Assembly: GCA_964432155.1 (NCBI GenBank)
Contig: CAYSMF010000004.1
Location: forward strand, 83,714-147,713
Length of the DNA: 64,000 nucleotides
Direction of reading: 5' to 3'
Origin: UBA10438 sp964432155
Lineage (GTDB): Bacteria; Bacteroidota; Ignavibacteria; Kapaibacteriales; Kapaibacteriaceae
This document shows positions 9,475-18,572 of the stretch, piece after piece. Each line of letters opens with the position of its first letter. Position 1 is the stretch's first letter. The position numbers and the translations under genes are program-made. The notes under the pieces are model-generated. The model did no database searches. It was given only the letters and a program-made list of their open reading frames with translations, and was not told the origin of the DNA.

Positions 9475-10832
9475 ATACCTACGCAAGCGTCCTTCAGCTC
9501 ATTGGCAAGACGCCCCTTGTCAAGCTCAATCATGTTACCGAGGGCATCGAAGCTCAGGTCTACGTCAAGCTTGAGAACATGAATCCAGGTGGTTCTGTCA
9601 AGGATCGCATTGGTATCGCCATGATCGAGGCTGCAGAGCGCGATGGACGTTTGAAGCCAGGTGCAATGATCATCGAGCCAACAAGTGGCAACACTGGTAT
9701 TGGCCTAGCGCTTGCCGCTCGTCTGAAGGGATACAATTGCTTGTTCGTGATGACCGATAAGGCATCGCAGGAGCGTGTGCGTTACCTCAAGGCTCTTGGT
9801 GCCGATGTTCTGATCGTTTCGAGCGCAGCCAAGATGAGCTCGCCAGAGTATTACTGGAATACGGCAAAGCGCTTGAGCGAAGAGCTGCCGAATGCTATCA
9901 TGCTCAACCAGTACGACAATCCGGCGAATCCGGCCATCCACGAGTGCACAACTGGTCCAGAGATTTGGAGCGACACCGACGGCAAGGTCACGCACTTTAT
10001 TGCTGGCGTTGGCACTGGTGGCACAATCACAGGCACAGCGCGTTATCTGAAGTCACAGAATCCTCACCTTAAAGTGATTGCCGCCGATCCTGTAGGATCG
10101 ATCTTGAAGACGTACAAGGAAACAGGTCGCATCATCGAGCCACTTCCCTATCTCGTTGAAGGCGTCGGACAAGAACGCATCCCGTTGAATCTCGACGTGA
10201 ATCTTGTTGACGAGTTCATCAACATCAACGACAAAGAAGCCTTCATGATGGCGCGCTCGCTTGCACGCCACGAAGGCATCTTCTGCGGTGGCTCGTCTGG
10301 TATGAATGTTGCCGCTGCGCTCAAGGTTGCAAAGCTCCTTCCAGCTGATGCCATCGTTGTGGCAATCATCTGCGACACCGGCGAACGCTACCTCACAAAG
10401 CACCACTCCGATGAGTGGCTGACGGAGAAGGATCTTCTCGAGCAAGACCGATTCATGATTCGCGATGTGATTGCTGCAAAGCGCACACGTGGCACTCTGC
10501 CATCACTTGTGAGCCTGCCGAGCACTGCTACGGTGAACGAAGCGCTGTCGCTCATGAGCTCCTACGAGGTCAGCGATCTGCCAGTGATTGACGACGACAC
10601 ACTCGTTGGCACGACGCGCGAAGCAAAGCTGATGTCGGCTGTGATCGGCGATCGCCTTGTCCTCGAACGTCCTGTCAAAGACTTCATGGAGCAACCAGCG
10701 CCAATCGTGGATGCGCACGAGCATGTACAAGCAGCCATTACGACGCTGAAAACATCGCCAATGATTGTTGTATCGGAGTTTGGTCGCCTCTCGGGTGTGC
10801 TTACCCGCCACGACGTTCTGGAGTATCTCTAA
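9471..10832 (+). CDS. cbs: Cystathionine beta-synthase with C-terminal CBS pair
   Basis: A PLP enzyme of the OASS/CBS group that condenses serine (or an activated serine) with homocysteine. The PLP lysine lies in GGSVKDRIGIAM, the substrate loop is IEPTSGNTGIGLAL, and the phosphate-binding loop is GVGTGGTITGTARYL. Residues ~330-453 form a tandem CBS (Bateman) module (NEALSLMSSYEVSDLPVIDD, then HVQAAITTLKTSPMIVVSE). That module separates it from plain cysteine synthases and suggests nucleotide or SAM-type regulation. The 453-aa length fits bacterial CBS. It overlaps the ABC exporter by ATGA, and its stop codon lies inside a bidirectional hairpin. Confidence 0.9.
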   Translation: MNTYASVLQLIGKTPLVKLNHVTEGIEAQVYVKLENMNPGGSVKDRIGIAMIEAAERDGRLKPGAMIIEPTSGNTGIGLALAARLKGYNCLFVMTDKASQERVRYLKALGADVLIVSSAAKMSSPEYYWNTAKRLSEELPNAIMLNQYDNPANPAIHECTTGPEIWSDTDGKVTHFIAGVGTGGTITGTARYLKSQNPHLKVIAADPVGSILKTYKETGRIIEPLPYLVEGVGQERIPLNLDVNLVDEFININDKEAFMMARSLARHEGIFCGGSSGMNVAAALKVAKLLPADAIVVAIICDTGERYLTKHHSDEWLTEKDLLEQDRFMIRDVIAAKRTRGTLPSLVSLPSTATVNEALSLMSSYEVSDLPVIDDDTLVGTTREAKLMSAVIGDRLVLERPVKDFMEQPAPIVDAHEHVQAAITTLKTSPMIVVSEFGRLSGVLTRHDVLEYL

Positions 10833-10848
10833 GCCGTCTTACGGCTTA
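10830..10848. terminator. Bidirectional hairpin spanning both convergent stop codons
   Basis: The perfect 8-bp inverted repeat TAAGCCGT / ACGGCTTA with loop CTT contains the stop of cbs in its left arm. The stop of the converging SDR gene runs from the loop into its right arm. It probably limits transcription from both sides. Confidence 0.55.
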
Positions 10849-11660
10849 TACCATGTGAGGTCGATTGCGTCCTCACCACCGTCGACACCGAGAACTTCGC
10901 CGTTAATCCATTGCGCTTCGTCCTTCGCCAACAGGCGCAGGACGTTAGCAATGTCTTCTGGCGTCGTCAGACGGTGATATGGGTTGCGCATCAATGCGTT
11001 GTTCATGATGATGTCGCTACCTGGGATCTTCGACAGGGCTGGCGTGTAGGTTACACCAGCGCGAATTGAGTTGGCCGTGATACCGTGTGGTGCAAGCTCG
11101 AGAGCAAGCTGACGGCAGTACGACTCCATCGCTGCCTTGGCAGCTGACACCGCGCCGTACATTGGCAGGACGCGCGTAGCACCCGCACTTGTAAGACCAA
11201 CGACACGACCACCAGGTCCCATCAGTCCGTTGCGGACAATGTCTTGCGTGTAGTAGATCAGCGAGTTGGCCATGACGTCCAGCGTCATGTCGAGGTTCTT
11301 CTGCGAAATCGCGTCGTTCGGTTGGTCGGCGATAAACGGTTTGAGCGTGCCGAATGCAAGCGAGTGCAGCATCATTCGCAGCGATGCACCTGGATGCTTT
11401 GCGAACTCTTCCTTCAGGGCGGCCATGACTTCAGCACGACGATCTGGATCGGCAGCGTTCATGTTGAAGAACAATGTCCGCACGCCCATGCCATGCAGCT
11501 CGCTCTTGAGCTCTTCAACCGCCTGGAGTCCTGCGGCGCGATCGAGGTGCACACCGACGATATGGAATCCGTCAGCTGCAAGCGCCTTCGCTGCTGCGCG
11601 ACCAAAACCACTGGAGACTCCGAGAATCAAGACGTACTGTTGCGATGCCATGGTTGCCAA
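10839..11660 (-). CDS. Enoyl-ACP reductase-like short-chain dehydrogenase
   Basis: A 273-residue Rossmann-fold SDR. The nucleotide-binding motif is LGVSSGFGRAAAKAL, a slightly unusual FabI/FabL-type glycine motif. LHSLAFG resembles the HSIAFA segment of FabI. The catalytic pair is Y-x6-K (YGAVSAAK), the spacing typical of enoyl-ACP reductases rather than the Y-x3-K of classical SDRs. The C-terminal block WINGEVLGVDGGED is also family-like. It probably performs the last reduction of fatty-acid elongation. It is monocistronic and converges on cbs. It could also be a divergent SDR acting on another acyl substrate. Confidence 0.75.
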   Translation of the reverse strand: MATMASQQYVLILGVSSGFGRAAAKALAADGFHIVGVHLDRAAGLQAVEELKSELHGMGVRTLFFNMNAADPDRRAEVMAALKEEFAKHPGASLRMMLHSLAFGTLKPFIADQPNDAISQKNLDMTLDVMANSLIYYTQDIVRNGLMGPGGRVVGLTSAGATRVLPMYGAVSAAKAAMESYCRQLALELAPHGITANSIRAGVTYTPALSKIPGSDIIMNNALMRNPYHRLTTPEDIANVLRLLAKDEAQWINGEVLGVDGGEDAIDLTWYKP

Positions 11661-11712
11661 CTGTTGTGTGCGGAAAACATTCGAGCTGCAAAGTTAGGAA
11701 GGGGGCTTGGGG

Positions 11713-12351
11713 CTACCAACCCTCTTGTCGGATAAAGACATACCCGCCCTTGGTCGCTCCCCATACCTGCGTATTGTCGGCAGCGTACCCACGATCCCAG
11801 GAGATGATTTTATCGCGGTAGATCTTCACCTCAGATGTCGCGTACGATGCACCGCGAAGATCGCTTGAGCACGCCGTGCCATGGGTTGATCCAAAAAAGT
11901 GCTTCGCATCGAGTTGCATATACACTTCACATCCACGACGCAGAACCAAGTCGGTCGGACTCAGGTCAGCCACAAGCGTTGTGTCCTTCCAGGCCCCTTT
12001 CACTCGCGCAGGGTCCTTCCAGGTGAATGTGCGAGACTCAATCATGTTCTCTTCGACACGGCGCACATTATAGACGCGCTGACGGTACGGGGCTTCCTGC
12101 GATGTTGCAACTGCCTGCTCAACAACGAACCAGTAGCCATCCGTGCGGTCGTGCCAGATGCGCTTCATGCGCAGACGGATGTCGAGATACGTGGTATCAG
12201 CTGCGGCTTGGGCCTGACTCGAAAACGAGCCCTCGAGCCACGTAGCGAGCACTTCGAGATCAAGATCTTTCTTCGGCGATTGAGCTTTTGGTTGTGCGCC
12301 TGCAACTACGGTAGCAAGGACAACAACACATGCAACGAGGAGGTTGGTCAT
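11713..12351 (-). CDS. CpcT/CpeT-like secreted protein
   Basis: A 212-residue protein with signal peptide MTNLLVACVVVLATVVAGAQ. The body resembles the CpcT/CpeT (chromophore-lyase) family found in many non-phototrophs: LATWLEGSFSSQAQAAAD, RIWHDRTDGYWFVVEQA, PYRQRVYNVRRVEE, CSSDLRGASYATSEV and a final WGATKGGYVFI. In cyanobacteria the family attaches bilins to phycobiliproteins. Here no phycobilisome genes are seen, so the name indicates fold and not function. Its start overlaps the end of mutL (ATGA), downstream of it on the same strand. Confidence 0.75.
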   Translation of the reverse strand: MTNLLVACVVVLATVVAGAQPKAQSPKKDLDLEVLATWLEGSFSSQAQAAADTTYLDIRLRMKRIWHDRTDGYWFVVEQAVATSQEAPYRQRVYNVRRVEENMIESRTFTWKDPARVKGAWKDTTLVADLSPTDLVLRRGCEVYMQLDAKHFFGSTHGTACSSDLRGASYATSEVKIYRDKIISWDRGYAADNTQVWGATKGGYVFIRQEGW

Positions 12352-14123
12352 CGGAATCGTTGTGCTAGTTCATCAAATGGAATCAGGATGTAGGTCGGCT
12401 CCCCTTTCGGAGAGTGATGAGGGACGGAACACGCGAATAAATCGCGTATCAGTGAAGCAGCTTCATCCTGCGTGAGCTGCTCACCTCGACGAACGGCATG
12501 GCGCGAGGCGAACGCGATGGCAAGTCGTTCACGGCGTTGCGTTGTCGGCGCTGCCTCGATATCCTCGAGCGCTTGCAGCAAGTCTTCGAGAGCCGACTCT
12601 TCGGCACCTGGCTTGACATCGGATGGCACCGCGTGCACGTGCACCCTACCGTCATGTTCAACGTCACATCGAAAGCCAAGATCCTGCAGTTCGTCTTGAT
12701 ACTCGCGCATCAGTACTACACGTGATGGACTCAACCGGACGACAACAGCAAAGAGGAGAGATTGTGCAACGGCTTCGCCAGTGCGAGCGAGTACGCGTTC
12801 GTACACGACACGTTCATGGGCAGCACGCTGGTCAACGACCATCAGTCCTTCACTATTCGTTGTCACCACATACTGTCCGCCCGCCTGCAACACACCAGTC
12901 GTCTCGTGTTCCTGCCGACGTGCAAAGAGCTGATCAAACGCTTCATGCATGCCGTGTGGTGTCGGCCTACTCGCGGCACGTGTATCGCCTATCGATGTGC
13001 GTGGTGCGCCCTGCGGGAGAACTTCTCCCGTGAGACGATTGACCACCATTGATGTGCCGATCGGCGTTGAATGTAGCGACTGAAGTGGACGGTGCGCCAG
13101 GGCCACATCACCGAGGAAACTCGGAATCACTTGTGCTTGTGTGAGCGCACGCGATACCGCGTGCTGCACCAGCAAGTACAGCTGCCGTTCATCATCGAAC
13201 TTTACTTCGTGTTTCTGTGGATGAACATTGACATCCACACGCTGCGGATCGATCGTGATGTACACCACGAACACGGGGTGTTGACCGGAATCGAGGAGGT
13301 GCTCGTAGGCAGAGGCAATGGCATGGGCAATCGAACGACTTACAATTGGACGTGTGTTGAGGAACACATACTGTCCGCTCCGACTTTGCCGAGCAACATG
13401 CGGCAATCCAGCATATCCTTGCACACGGATTCCGTGCTCTTCAGCATCAAATTCAACGAATGCGCGATGCGGGTCAAGTGAAAGAATGTCTGCAACACGC
13501 CGACGTTGATCCGCTGGCTTCACATCAAACACGAGCGTTTGATTGTCGTAGAACACAATTCGCACATCAGGACGCGACAGTGCAAGCTTTTGCATTGTTT
13601 CGGAGATGTGACGAAACTCTGTGAGGTCGGCCTTGAGGAATTTTCGACGCGCCGGAACATTGTAGAAGAGATTGCGCACCAACACCTGCGTGCCGCCATC
13701 GTGCGCAGCTGGCTTGAGCTCAGCAGCATGTCCTGGGCGCTGCTGCAACGTCCAACCCATATCGTCGTCCGCACGCTTGGTGCGAATCTCAACGTCGGCC
13801 ACAGCCGCAATCGAAGCCATTGCTTCACCGCGGAATCCAAGCGTTCGGATTGCGTGCAGGTCATGCTCGCTCGAGATCTTGCTCGTTGCATGTCGCACAA
13901 GGGCGAGCTGCAGATCTTCCTGCGACATACCCTTTCCATTATCGATAACGTGGATGAGTTGCTTTCCAGCATCACGCACAATCACCGTGACGCTCGTTGC
14001 ACCAGCATCAATGGCGTTTTCGACAAGCTCTTTGACAACGGATTCGGGTCGCTGCACAACCTCGCCGGCGGCGATTTGATTGGCAAGATGATCCGGCAGG
14101 ATGCGAATTGTCTGCTGACTCAT
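12348..14123 (-). CDS. mutL: DNA mismatch repair protein MutL
   Basis: The matchmaker ATPase of mismatch repair. The N-terminal GHKL ATPase is intact: LANQIAAGEVVQRP, VKELVENAIDAGA (catalytic Glu), IDNGKGM and TLGFRGEAMASI. A transducer domain follows, with PRKFLKA-like PARRKFLKADL and VHPQKHEVKF. The C-terminal dimerization domain is present, but the endonuclease motifs are altered: DQRAAHERVVYE where DQHA-x2-E-x4-E is expected, ASRHAVRRGE for the ACR block, and SPKGEP for CPHGRP. Nicking activity is therefore doubtful. The 591-aa length is normal. It overlaps the CpcT-like gene and the crtC-like gene by ATGA on both sides. Confidence 0.93.
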   Translation of the reverse strand: MSQQTIRILPDHLANQIAAGEVVQRPESVVKELVENAIDAGATSVTVIVRDAGKQLIHVIDNGKGMSQEDLQLALVRHATSKISSEHDLHAIRTLGFRGEAMASIAAVADVEIRTKRADDDMGWTLQQRPGHAAELKPAAHDGGTQVLVRNLFYNVPARRKFLKADLTEFRHISETMQKLALSRPDVRIVFYDNQTLVFDVKPADQRRRVADILSLDPHRAFVEFDAEEHGIRVQGYAGLPHVARQSRSGQYVFLNTRPIVSRSIAHAIASAYEHLLDSGQHPVFVVYITIDPQRVDVNVHPQKHEVKFDDERQLYLLVQHAVSRALTQAQVIPSFLGDVALAHRPLQSLHSTPIGTSMVVNRLTGEVLPQGAPRTSIGDTRAASRPTPHGMHEAFDQLFARRQEHETTGVLQAGGQYVVTTNSEGLMVVDQRAAHERVVYERVLARTGEAVAQSLLFAVVVRLSPSRVVLMREYQDELQDLGFRCDVEHDGRVHVHAVPSDVKPGAEESALEDLLQALEDIEAAPTTQRRERLAIAFASRHAVRRGEQLTQDEAASLIRDLFACSVPHHSPKGEPTYILIPFDELAQRFR

Positions 14124-15133
14124 GAACGCTCCTGTCGTTGATGATCAACCCATGGCAATCGCAGGAAGGGACGGATCCATGATGCCTGCAATCGCTTCGC
14201 ATTCATGTATTCCGACATCCCATATCCAATCGACACACCACCATCAGTCCAGTTTGAGATATAGCGTTGATAGAACGGTCCATCCTCGCACACAACATCA
14301 TTGCTACAGATCACCTGCCGCTCTTGTCCCCGCGCGTCGACGCCCTCGAGAATCACCTCTCGGTACATGAGCAGCCCCATGAAGTTGACACTCCGACGTG
14401 CAAAGCGAACTGATGATGACCTCCATGGTTCAACGGCACCGTCCGATGCCACATCGACAATATGCGTGGTTGCATGCGCCGATCCTGGCGTGGTGAGGAA
14501 CACCACAGATGATGAGGGACCATGGACACGACCCCAGTACCAGTCGCCGAAATCTGCACTCATCGCACGAACACCCATGTTATGATCATGGTATGCCACT
14601 GCAGATCCCTGATATCGACATTGAGGCTCGTGCGCCCCTTCACCAAGCGCAATCGTGAGTTCAGCTGCTGCTCGAGGGCGAGCGAGAACCCAACCATGAT
14701 CCTGTGTAAATGGCGCATCCGAGGTGGGCGTTACTTCGCGAGCAACACGAAGTGCTACATGCACGGATCGCTCGATGCCTCGACCTGTTCGTCCGATTGC
14801 TACATGCATGGTCCCATCGGAATCCAGATGGAGCACGGCATCACCAACGCGGACATCTGCACGATCATGCGCAAATGCACACGCATCAAGTGGCACATCA
14901 CCAAAGGCAAAGGCGATGCGTGTACCTCGATGATAGACGCTCACAGCATAACCGCCAGCGAGGTGTGACGGACGTGCGATATAGCCCGGCGACATGGGCA
15001 TGCCGCGGAAGAGGATAGCCACAACTCCCCACTCACCGTCGGGCGTAAGTGCGTCGGTGTACCACCACTCGTATGCACCAGCGTCATTGAGCGCATGGCA
15101 CCGGTCGTGATCGGGTCCAGTCAGGAGTTGCAT
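14120..15133 (-). CDS. Carotenoid 1,2-hydratase-like protein (CrtC family)
   Basis: A 337-residue protein with features of the CrtC/AttH lipocalin-like fold: the N-terminal AYEWWYTDAL motif, the central YHDHNMGV, then FGDWYWGRVHGP. CrtC adds water across the terminal psi-end double bond of acyclic carotenoids. The gene is divergent from a GT2 glycosyltransferase of the carotenoid/hopanoid type, which supports a carotenoid-tailoring role. It overlaps the mutL start by ATGA and may be co-transcribed with it. Other members of the AttH/CrtC superfamily act on other hydrophobic substrates, so the substrate is inferred and not shown. Confidence 0.72.
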   Translation of the reverse strand: MQLLTGPDHDRCHALNDAGAYEWWYTDALTPDGEWGVVAILFRGMPMSPGYIARPSHLAGGYAVSVYHRGTRIAFAFGDVPLDACAFAHDRADVRVGDAVLHLDSDGTMHVAIGRTGRGIERSVHVALRVAREVTPTSDAPFTQDHGWVLARPRAAAELTIALGEGAHEPQCRYQGSAVAYHDHNMGVRAMSADFGDWYWGRVHGPSSSVVFLTTPGSAHATTHIVDVASDGAVEPWRSSSVRFARRSVNFMGLLMYREVILEGVDARGQERQVICSNDVVCEDGPFYQRYISNWTDGGVSIGYGMSEYMNAKRLQASWIRPFLRLPWVDHQRQERS

Positions 15134-15166
15134 GCGACAAAAGTACGCGTGATGCCCGTAGATTGC

Positions 15167-16333
15167 ATGATGCTTCTAGATGTCTACACGATCATTTCTA
15201 TTGCCCTCACAGCCGTCTCGTTCGGCTTGCTGGGCGTGGGCCTGTTGAATCTCGCCCGTTTTCCCCGTCTACCCAAGGTTGGCAAGGTCGAGCCGGTATC
15301 GGAGCGGTGCTCTATTCTCGTCCCTGCACGGAACGAAGAGCGCTGCGTCGAAGCCTGCGTGCGCTCGTTGTGCTTACAGGACGACCCTAACACCGAAGTC
15401 ATCGTACTCGATGACGGTTCGACTGATGCAACACCGGCGATCCTCGCACGCCTCCAGGAGGAGTTTCCTTCTCTGCGTGTAATCAACGGCACCCCACTAC
15501 CCCAGGGCTGGATCGGCAAATCGTGGGCATGTCATCAGTTGTCGATGGCGGCATCCGGCGACATTCTTCTGTTCACCGATGCCGACACTGTGCATGCACC
15601 TACCACCGTGCGCCGGGCACGTGCATACATGGCAACGCACAACGTTTCGCTCCTGACAATGGTGCCCTTTGAGGAGCTCGGAAGTTTTGGTGAGCATGCC
15701 GTGATTCCTATGGTTCACACGCTCTACTTCGCCTACCTGCCAAATGATCTCATTCTCCATCATCGCAGCGTATCATTCTCGGCTGCGAACGGACAGTTCA
15801 TGTGCTTCACGCGCGCAGCATACGAGGCCGTTAAGGGGCATGAATGCGTCAAGGACTCGTTGGTTGAGGATGTCTTCCTTGCGAAGGCCGTCAAGCGCGC
15901 TGGACTGCGGATTTCCCTCGTCGATGGCGCCGATGCAGTTTCGTGCCGCATGTACACCAACGCTCGTGAGGTTACCGAAGGGTTCTCGAAGAACTTCTTC
16001 CCCGCGACATCCTATAACATCCCGCTCACGATGCTCTTCATGGGTCACTTGGCAACGACCTATGTAGCACCGGTTGGCGTTCTCGCTGCAGGCCTTCTGA
16101 CCGATCGCACCGACCTTGCCGCACTGGCCGGGGCCCAGCTGACAGCGCTTGCACTGGTCCGCGGCATGATCGCATTCCGATTCAAGATGCCATGGTGGCA
16201 CATCTTCCTCGCGCCGATTTCAGGTCTATGGGCCATTGTCATCGGACTGAACTCAATACGTTGGGCATACTCTCGTCGTGGCGCTACATGGAAGGGGCGT
16301 GCATACTCACAACAAGGGACGCATCATGCGTGA
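15167..16333 (+). CDS. Membrane glycosyltransferase family 2 (carotenoid/hopanoid type)
   Basis: An N-terminal membrane helix (VYTIISIALTAVSFGLLGV) is followed by a GT-A domain: SILVPARNEERCVEACV, VIVLDDGSTDATP and LLFTDADTVHAP (DxD). The PQGWIGKSWACHQL motif is typical of HpnB/CruC/CrtQ-like transferases. Acceptor-side residues follow (VKDSLVEDVFLAKAV, an ED motif), with C-terminal membrane helices. I chose the ATG at 15167; 15152 and 15170 are alternatives, and a start at 15095 would overlap the divergent crtC-like gene. It probably glycosylates a hydroxylated carotenoid made by the neighbouring hydratase. Its 3' end overlaps the next gene by 8 nt. Confidence 0.78.
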   Translation: MMLLDVYTIISIALTAVSFGLLGVGLLNLARFPRLPKVGKVEPVSERCSILVPARNEERCVEACVRSLCLQDDPNTEVIVLDDGSTDATPAILARLQEEFPSLRVINGTPLPQGWIGKSWACHQLSMAASGDILLFTDADTVHAPTTVRRARAYMATHNVSLLTMVPFEELGSFGEHAVIPMVHTLYFAYLPNDLILHHRSVSFSAANGQFMCFTRAAYEAVKGHECVKDSLVEDVFLAKAVKRAGLRISLVDGADAVSCRMYTNAREVTEGFSKNFFPATSYNIPLTMLFMGHLATTYVAPVGVLAAGLLTDRTDLAALAGAQLTALALVRGMIAFRFKMPWWHIFLAPISGLWAIVIGLNSIRWAYSRRGATWKGRAYSQQGTHHA

Positions 16334-16727
16334 ACCATCAAATGGCGAAAAGCTCCTAGATCTATTTCTGCTTCGCACGCGCGACCCAGAGTATGCGGTA
16401 GATCAGCCCTTCTACACGACGGGATCAATTGTCGCCGCTGCACTGATGCGCGTTGCCGTGATCGCGGTAGCAACGATGGCGCTGCGCTCATACATGTCGA
16501 GCACAACCACGTGGTGGGTTGCCATGCTCGGTCTATGGGGTCTTGGTGTATACCCAGCGTGGCTGCAGTACAACAAGCACCACGAGCGTGTTGAGCAAGT
16601 CACCGAAGGTACGTTGTGCGGTGCATGCCGACACTTCAACAAGACAAACCAGCTGTGCATGATCTTGGACGAGCATGTTACGTCCGACACACCTCCGTGT
16701 GAGGGTGAGGGCTGGGAGCCGATCTAA
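16326..16727 (+). CDS. Small membrane protein with C-terminal cysteine cluster
   Basis: A 133-residue protein that I do not recognise. The start at 16326 (MREPSNGEKLLDLFLL) overlaps the end of the glycosyltransferase gene, implying translational coupling. Two hydrophobic segments (SIVAAALMRVAVIAVATM, then WWVAMLGLWGLGVYPAW) suggest an inner-membrane hairpin. The soluble tail has four cysteines in the pattern CGAC-x9-C-x14-C, ending CEGEGWEPI, which could bind zinc or an Fe-S cluster. Its position suggests a connection with carotenoid or lipid glycosylation, but nothing in the sequence proves it. Confidence 0.65.
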   Translation: MREPSNGEKLLDLFLLRTRDPEYAVDQPFYTTGSIVAAALMRVAVIAVATMALRSYMSSTTTWWVAMLGLWGLGVYPAWLQYNKHHERVEQVTEGTLCGACRHFNKTNQLCMILDEHVTSDTPPCEGEGWEPI

Positions 16728-16746
16728 CAGACGGTCGCCTCTGACG

Positions 16747-18108
16747 CTACTTTACGTCGATGAGTTTGTACAACCCACGATCGTTCACCTCGAAGGTGAA
16801 CGTTTGCTTCGGCGCCGTTTTGTACTTCCACACTTCGCGCGGACTTGTTGCTTTGAGATCCTTGACGATCTCCGTGGGTTGTCCGTACAGGACATAGATC
16901 TTGCCTCGCTCGGTGCGCGACCCATCTGGTTCATTGATGGTGCTGAATGCGAAAAACGCATTATCGACACGTCGATAGTATTCAGCCATGCGCTCGTTGT
17001 ACACGGTCGTCGCAGTTGGGTCCTGGCGTCGCCACCAGTTCATCAATGCCTGACGATTCTCGCTTGCATCACCATCGGTGAGTGAGTCGAGCGTCTCCTC
17101 CGCGCAGATGTATCGCATCGATTCGATTGCATAATCAAGCGTGCGAAGTGAAAACGGCATCATCTCCCAGATGATCTGAAACTTCACGGCAATGGTGTCC
17201 TTCGTTCCTGCCTTGACCAGATCGATCTGATACCTCCCCGGTACAAGTGTTGCCATGGGGATCGGGATTTCAACGCTTGCAATCGCGCGCGTAGGCGCTG
17301 GACGGTCGACCATCTCCAGATAGGCAGCTTCACTCGATGATGCAGATGAAATTGCTGGGAAGCGATCACGTTGTGATTGCACGCGTCCTTCAATATCCTG
17401 AACACGCCACCAGCGGATTTCCTTGTTATCCCATGGAAGCTGGTGGATGCGATACGTATAGCGTGTTTCGGCACTGTCGGCAACAAGCAGCAGCGCGCGA
17501 GACTGCTCTGGACCAAATGGCAAATTGCTATTAAACACAAACATCCGCAGCATGTCGGTGCCGCCGATCGTCTCGGGTGCTCCAAAAGCTGCTGGCGCCA
17601 ACAAGCGCGTGCTGCGTCGCGGCATGAATGCTACAGGGGGCAGCTTAAGGCGCTTCTGATTGCTCTCTTTCTGCGAAAGGACTTCGAGACCGAGCACATA
17701 CGTGCCCTGTCCAATTCTGAACGTCGTCCACCCAACGTGGTAGCTATTCTTATCGTTCGTCTCTTCGAATGTGTTGGTGAAGACGGTATCAGTCCGCTTC
17801 GTCCGCTGGCGGATCACACCGAGCGTATCACGCAGTTCAATGCTCACCGACATCTCGGCACTGAAATTTCCGCGTACCTCCTGTACGTCGCGCACACGGA
17901 CGAATGTCATCATATCGTTTGAGATGCGGAAGAACACAACGACCGTTGCCGAATCGCCTGCGTCATGCGGAACGACATACGCATCAGCATAGAACCGTTC
18001 GCCATACTCTGTGAGCATCGATCGGTTGCGGATCATTTGCGCCCCTTGCGCAGATGCCTGATATACTGCGCTTAGGCAAAGAAGCAACACAAGCAAGAGC
18101 TTCATCAC
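16747..18108 (-). CDS. GWxTD-domain protein
   Basis: A 453-residue protein with signal peptide MMKLLLVLLLCLSAVYQASA. The C-terminal third fits the GWxTD family common in Bacteroidota/Chlorobi: NWWRRQDPTATTVYNERM, EYYRRVDNAFF, then RTERGKIYVLYGQPTEI and a closing PREVWKYKTAPKQTFTF. Here the usual GW-x-TD residues are replaced in the DGSRTERGKIY context. The function of the family is unknown. It is the last gene of the ispF-kinase-ruvX-GWxTD run and overlaps ruvX by ATGA. Confidence 0.8.
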   Translation of the reverse strand: MMKLLLVLLLCLSAVYQASAQGAQMIRNRSMLTEYGERFYADAYVVPHDAGDSATVVVFFRISNDMMTFVRVRDVQEVRGNFSAEMSVSIELRDTLGVIRQRTKRTDTVFTNTFEETNDKNSYHVGWTTFRIGQGTYVLGLEVLSQKESNQKRLKLPPVAFMPRRSTRLLAPAAFGAPETIGGTDMLRMFVFNSNLPFGPEQSRALLLVADSAETRYTYRIHQLPWDNKEIRWWRVQDIEGRVQSQRDRFPAISSASSSEAAYLEMVDRPAPTRAIASVEIPIPMATLVPGRYQIDLVKAGTKDTIAVKFQIIWEMMPFSLRTLDYAIESMRYICAEETLDSLTDGDASENRQALMNWWRRQDPTATTVYNERMAEYYRRVDNAFFAFSTINEPDGSRTERGKIYVLYGQPTEIVKDLKATSPREVWKYKTAPKQTFTFEVNDRGLYKLIDVK

Positions 18109-18572
18109 AAGCGCTCCTGTGTGGGAAGTGAGCGAATCTCTTCGAGGACATCGCGGAGAATCACGGCAGCGGCCATCTGATCCTTCACGCCCTTGGTTTG
18201 GCGCTTCTTTTTCTTCACTCCAGACGACACCATAATCGATCGAGCTTCCTTGGTGGAGAATGCTTCGTCAGCCTCGTAAACTGGCAATGCTACTGCGTGA
18301 CGTACACGTTCGATGAATTGTTGGATTGCTTCGATAATCGGAGTGACGCGATCATCGTGGAGCCGCGGCACTCCGATAATGAGCGCGTCAATACGGTCTG
18401 TAGCACACCGTTGCTGAAGCTCCTCGATTGCCGTTGGAGTATTCTCGATGATCGGACGTGTCGACACGACAATGTGCATCTCGTCGCACACGGCTACGCC
18501 GATGCGCTTCATCCCAACATCAAGTGCACAGAGTCGTTTCCCACGAAGGTTTGCGAGTTCGGCGTGTGTCAT
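18105..18572 (-). CDS. ruvX: Putative pre-16S rRNA nuclease RuvX/YqgF
   Basis: A 155-residue RNase H-fold protein of the YqgF family, linked to 16S rRNA 5'-end maturation and earlier called a Holliday junction resolvase. The N-terminal nucleotide-binding motif LCALDVGMKRIGVAVCDE supplies the first catalytic Asp. The second conserved block is IIGVPRLHDDRVTP, where the usual G-x-P-x-x-x-x-G is slightly changed. The third contains YEADEAFSTKEAR. The C-terminal KGVKDQMAAAVILRDVLEE is typical. It overlaps the sensor kinase gene by ATGA upstream and the GWxTD gene downstream. Confidence 0.88.
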   Translation of the reverse strand: MTHAELANLRGKRLCALDVGMKRIGVAVCDEMHIVVSTRPIIENTPTAIEELQQRCATDRIDALIIGVPRLHDDRVTPIIEAIQQFIERVRHAVALPVYEADEAFSTKEARSIMVSSGVKKKKRQTKGVKDQMAAAVILRDVLEEIRSLPTQERL

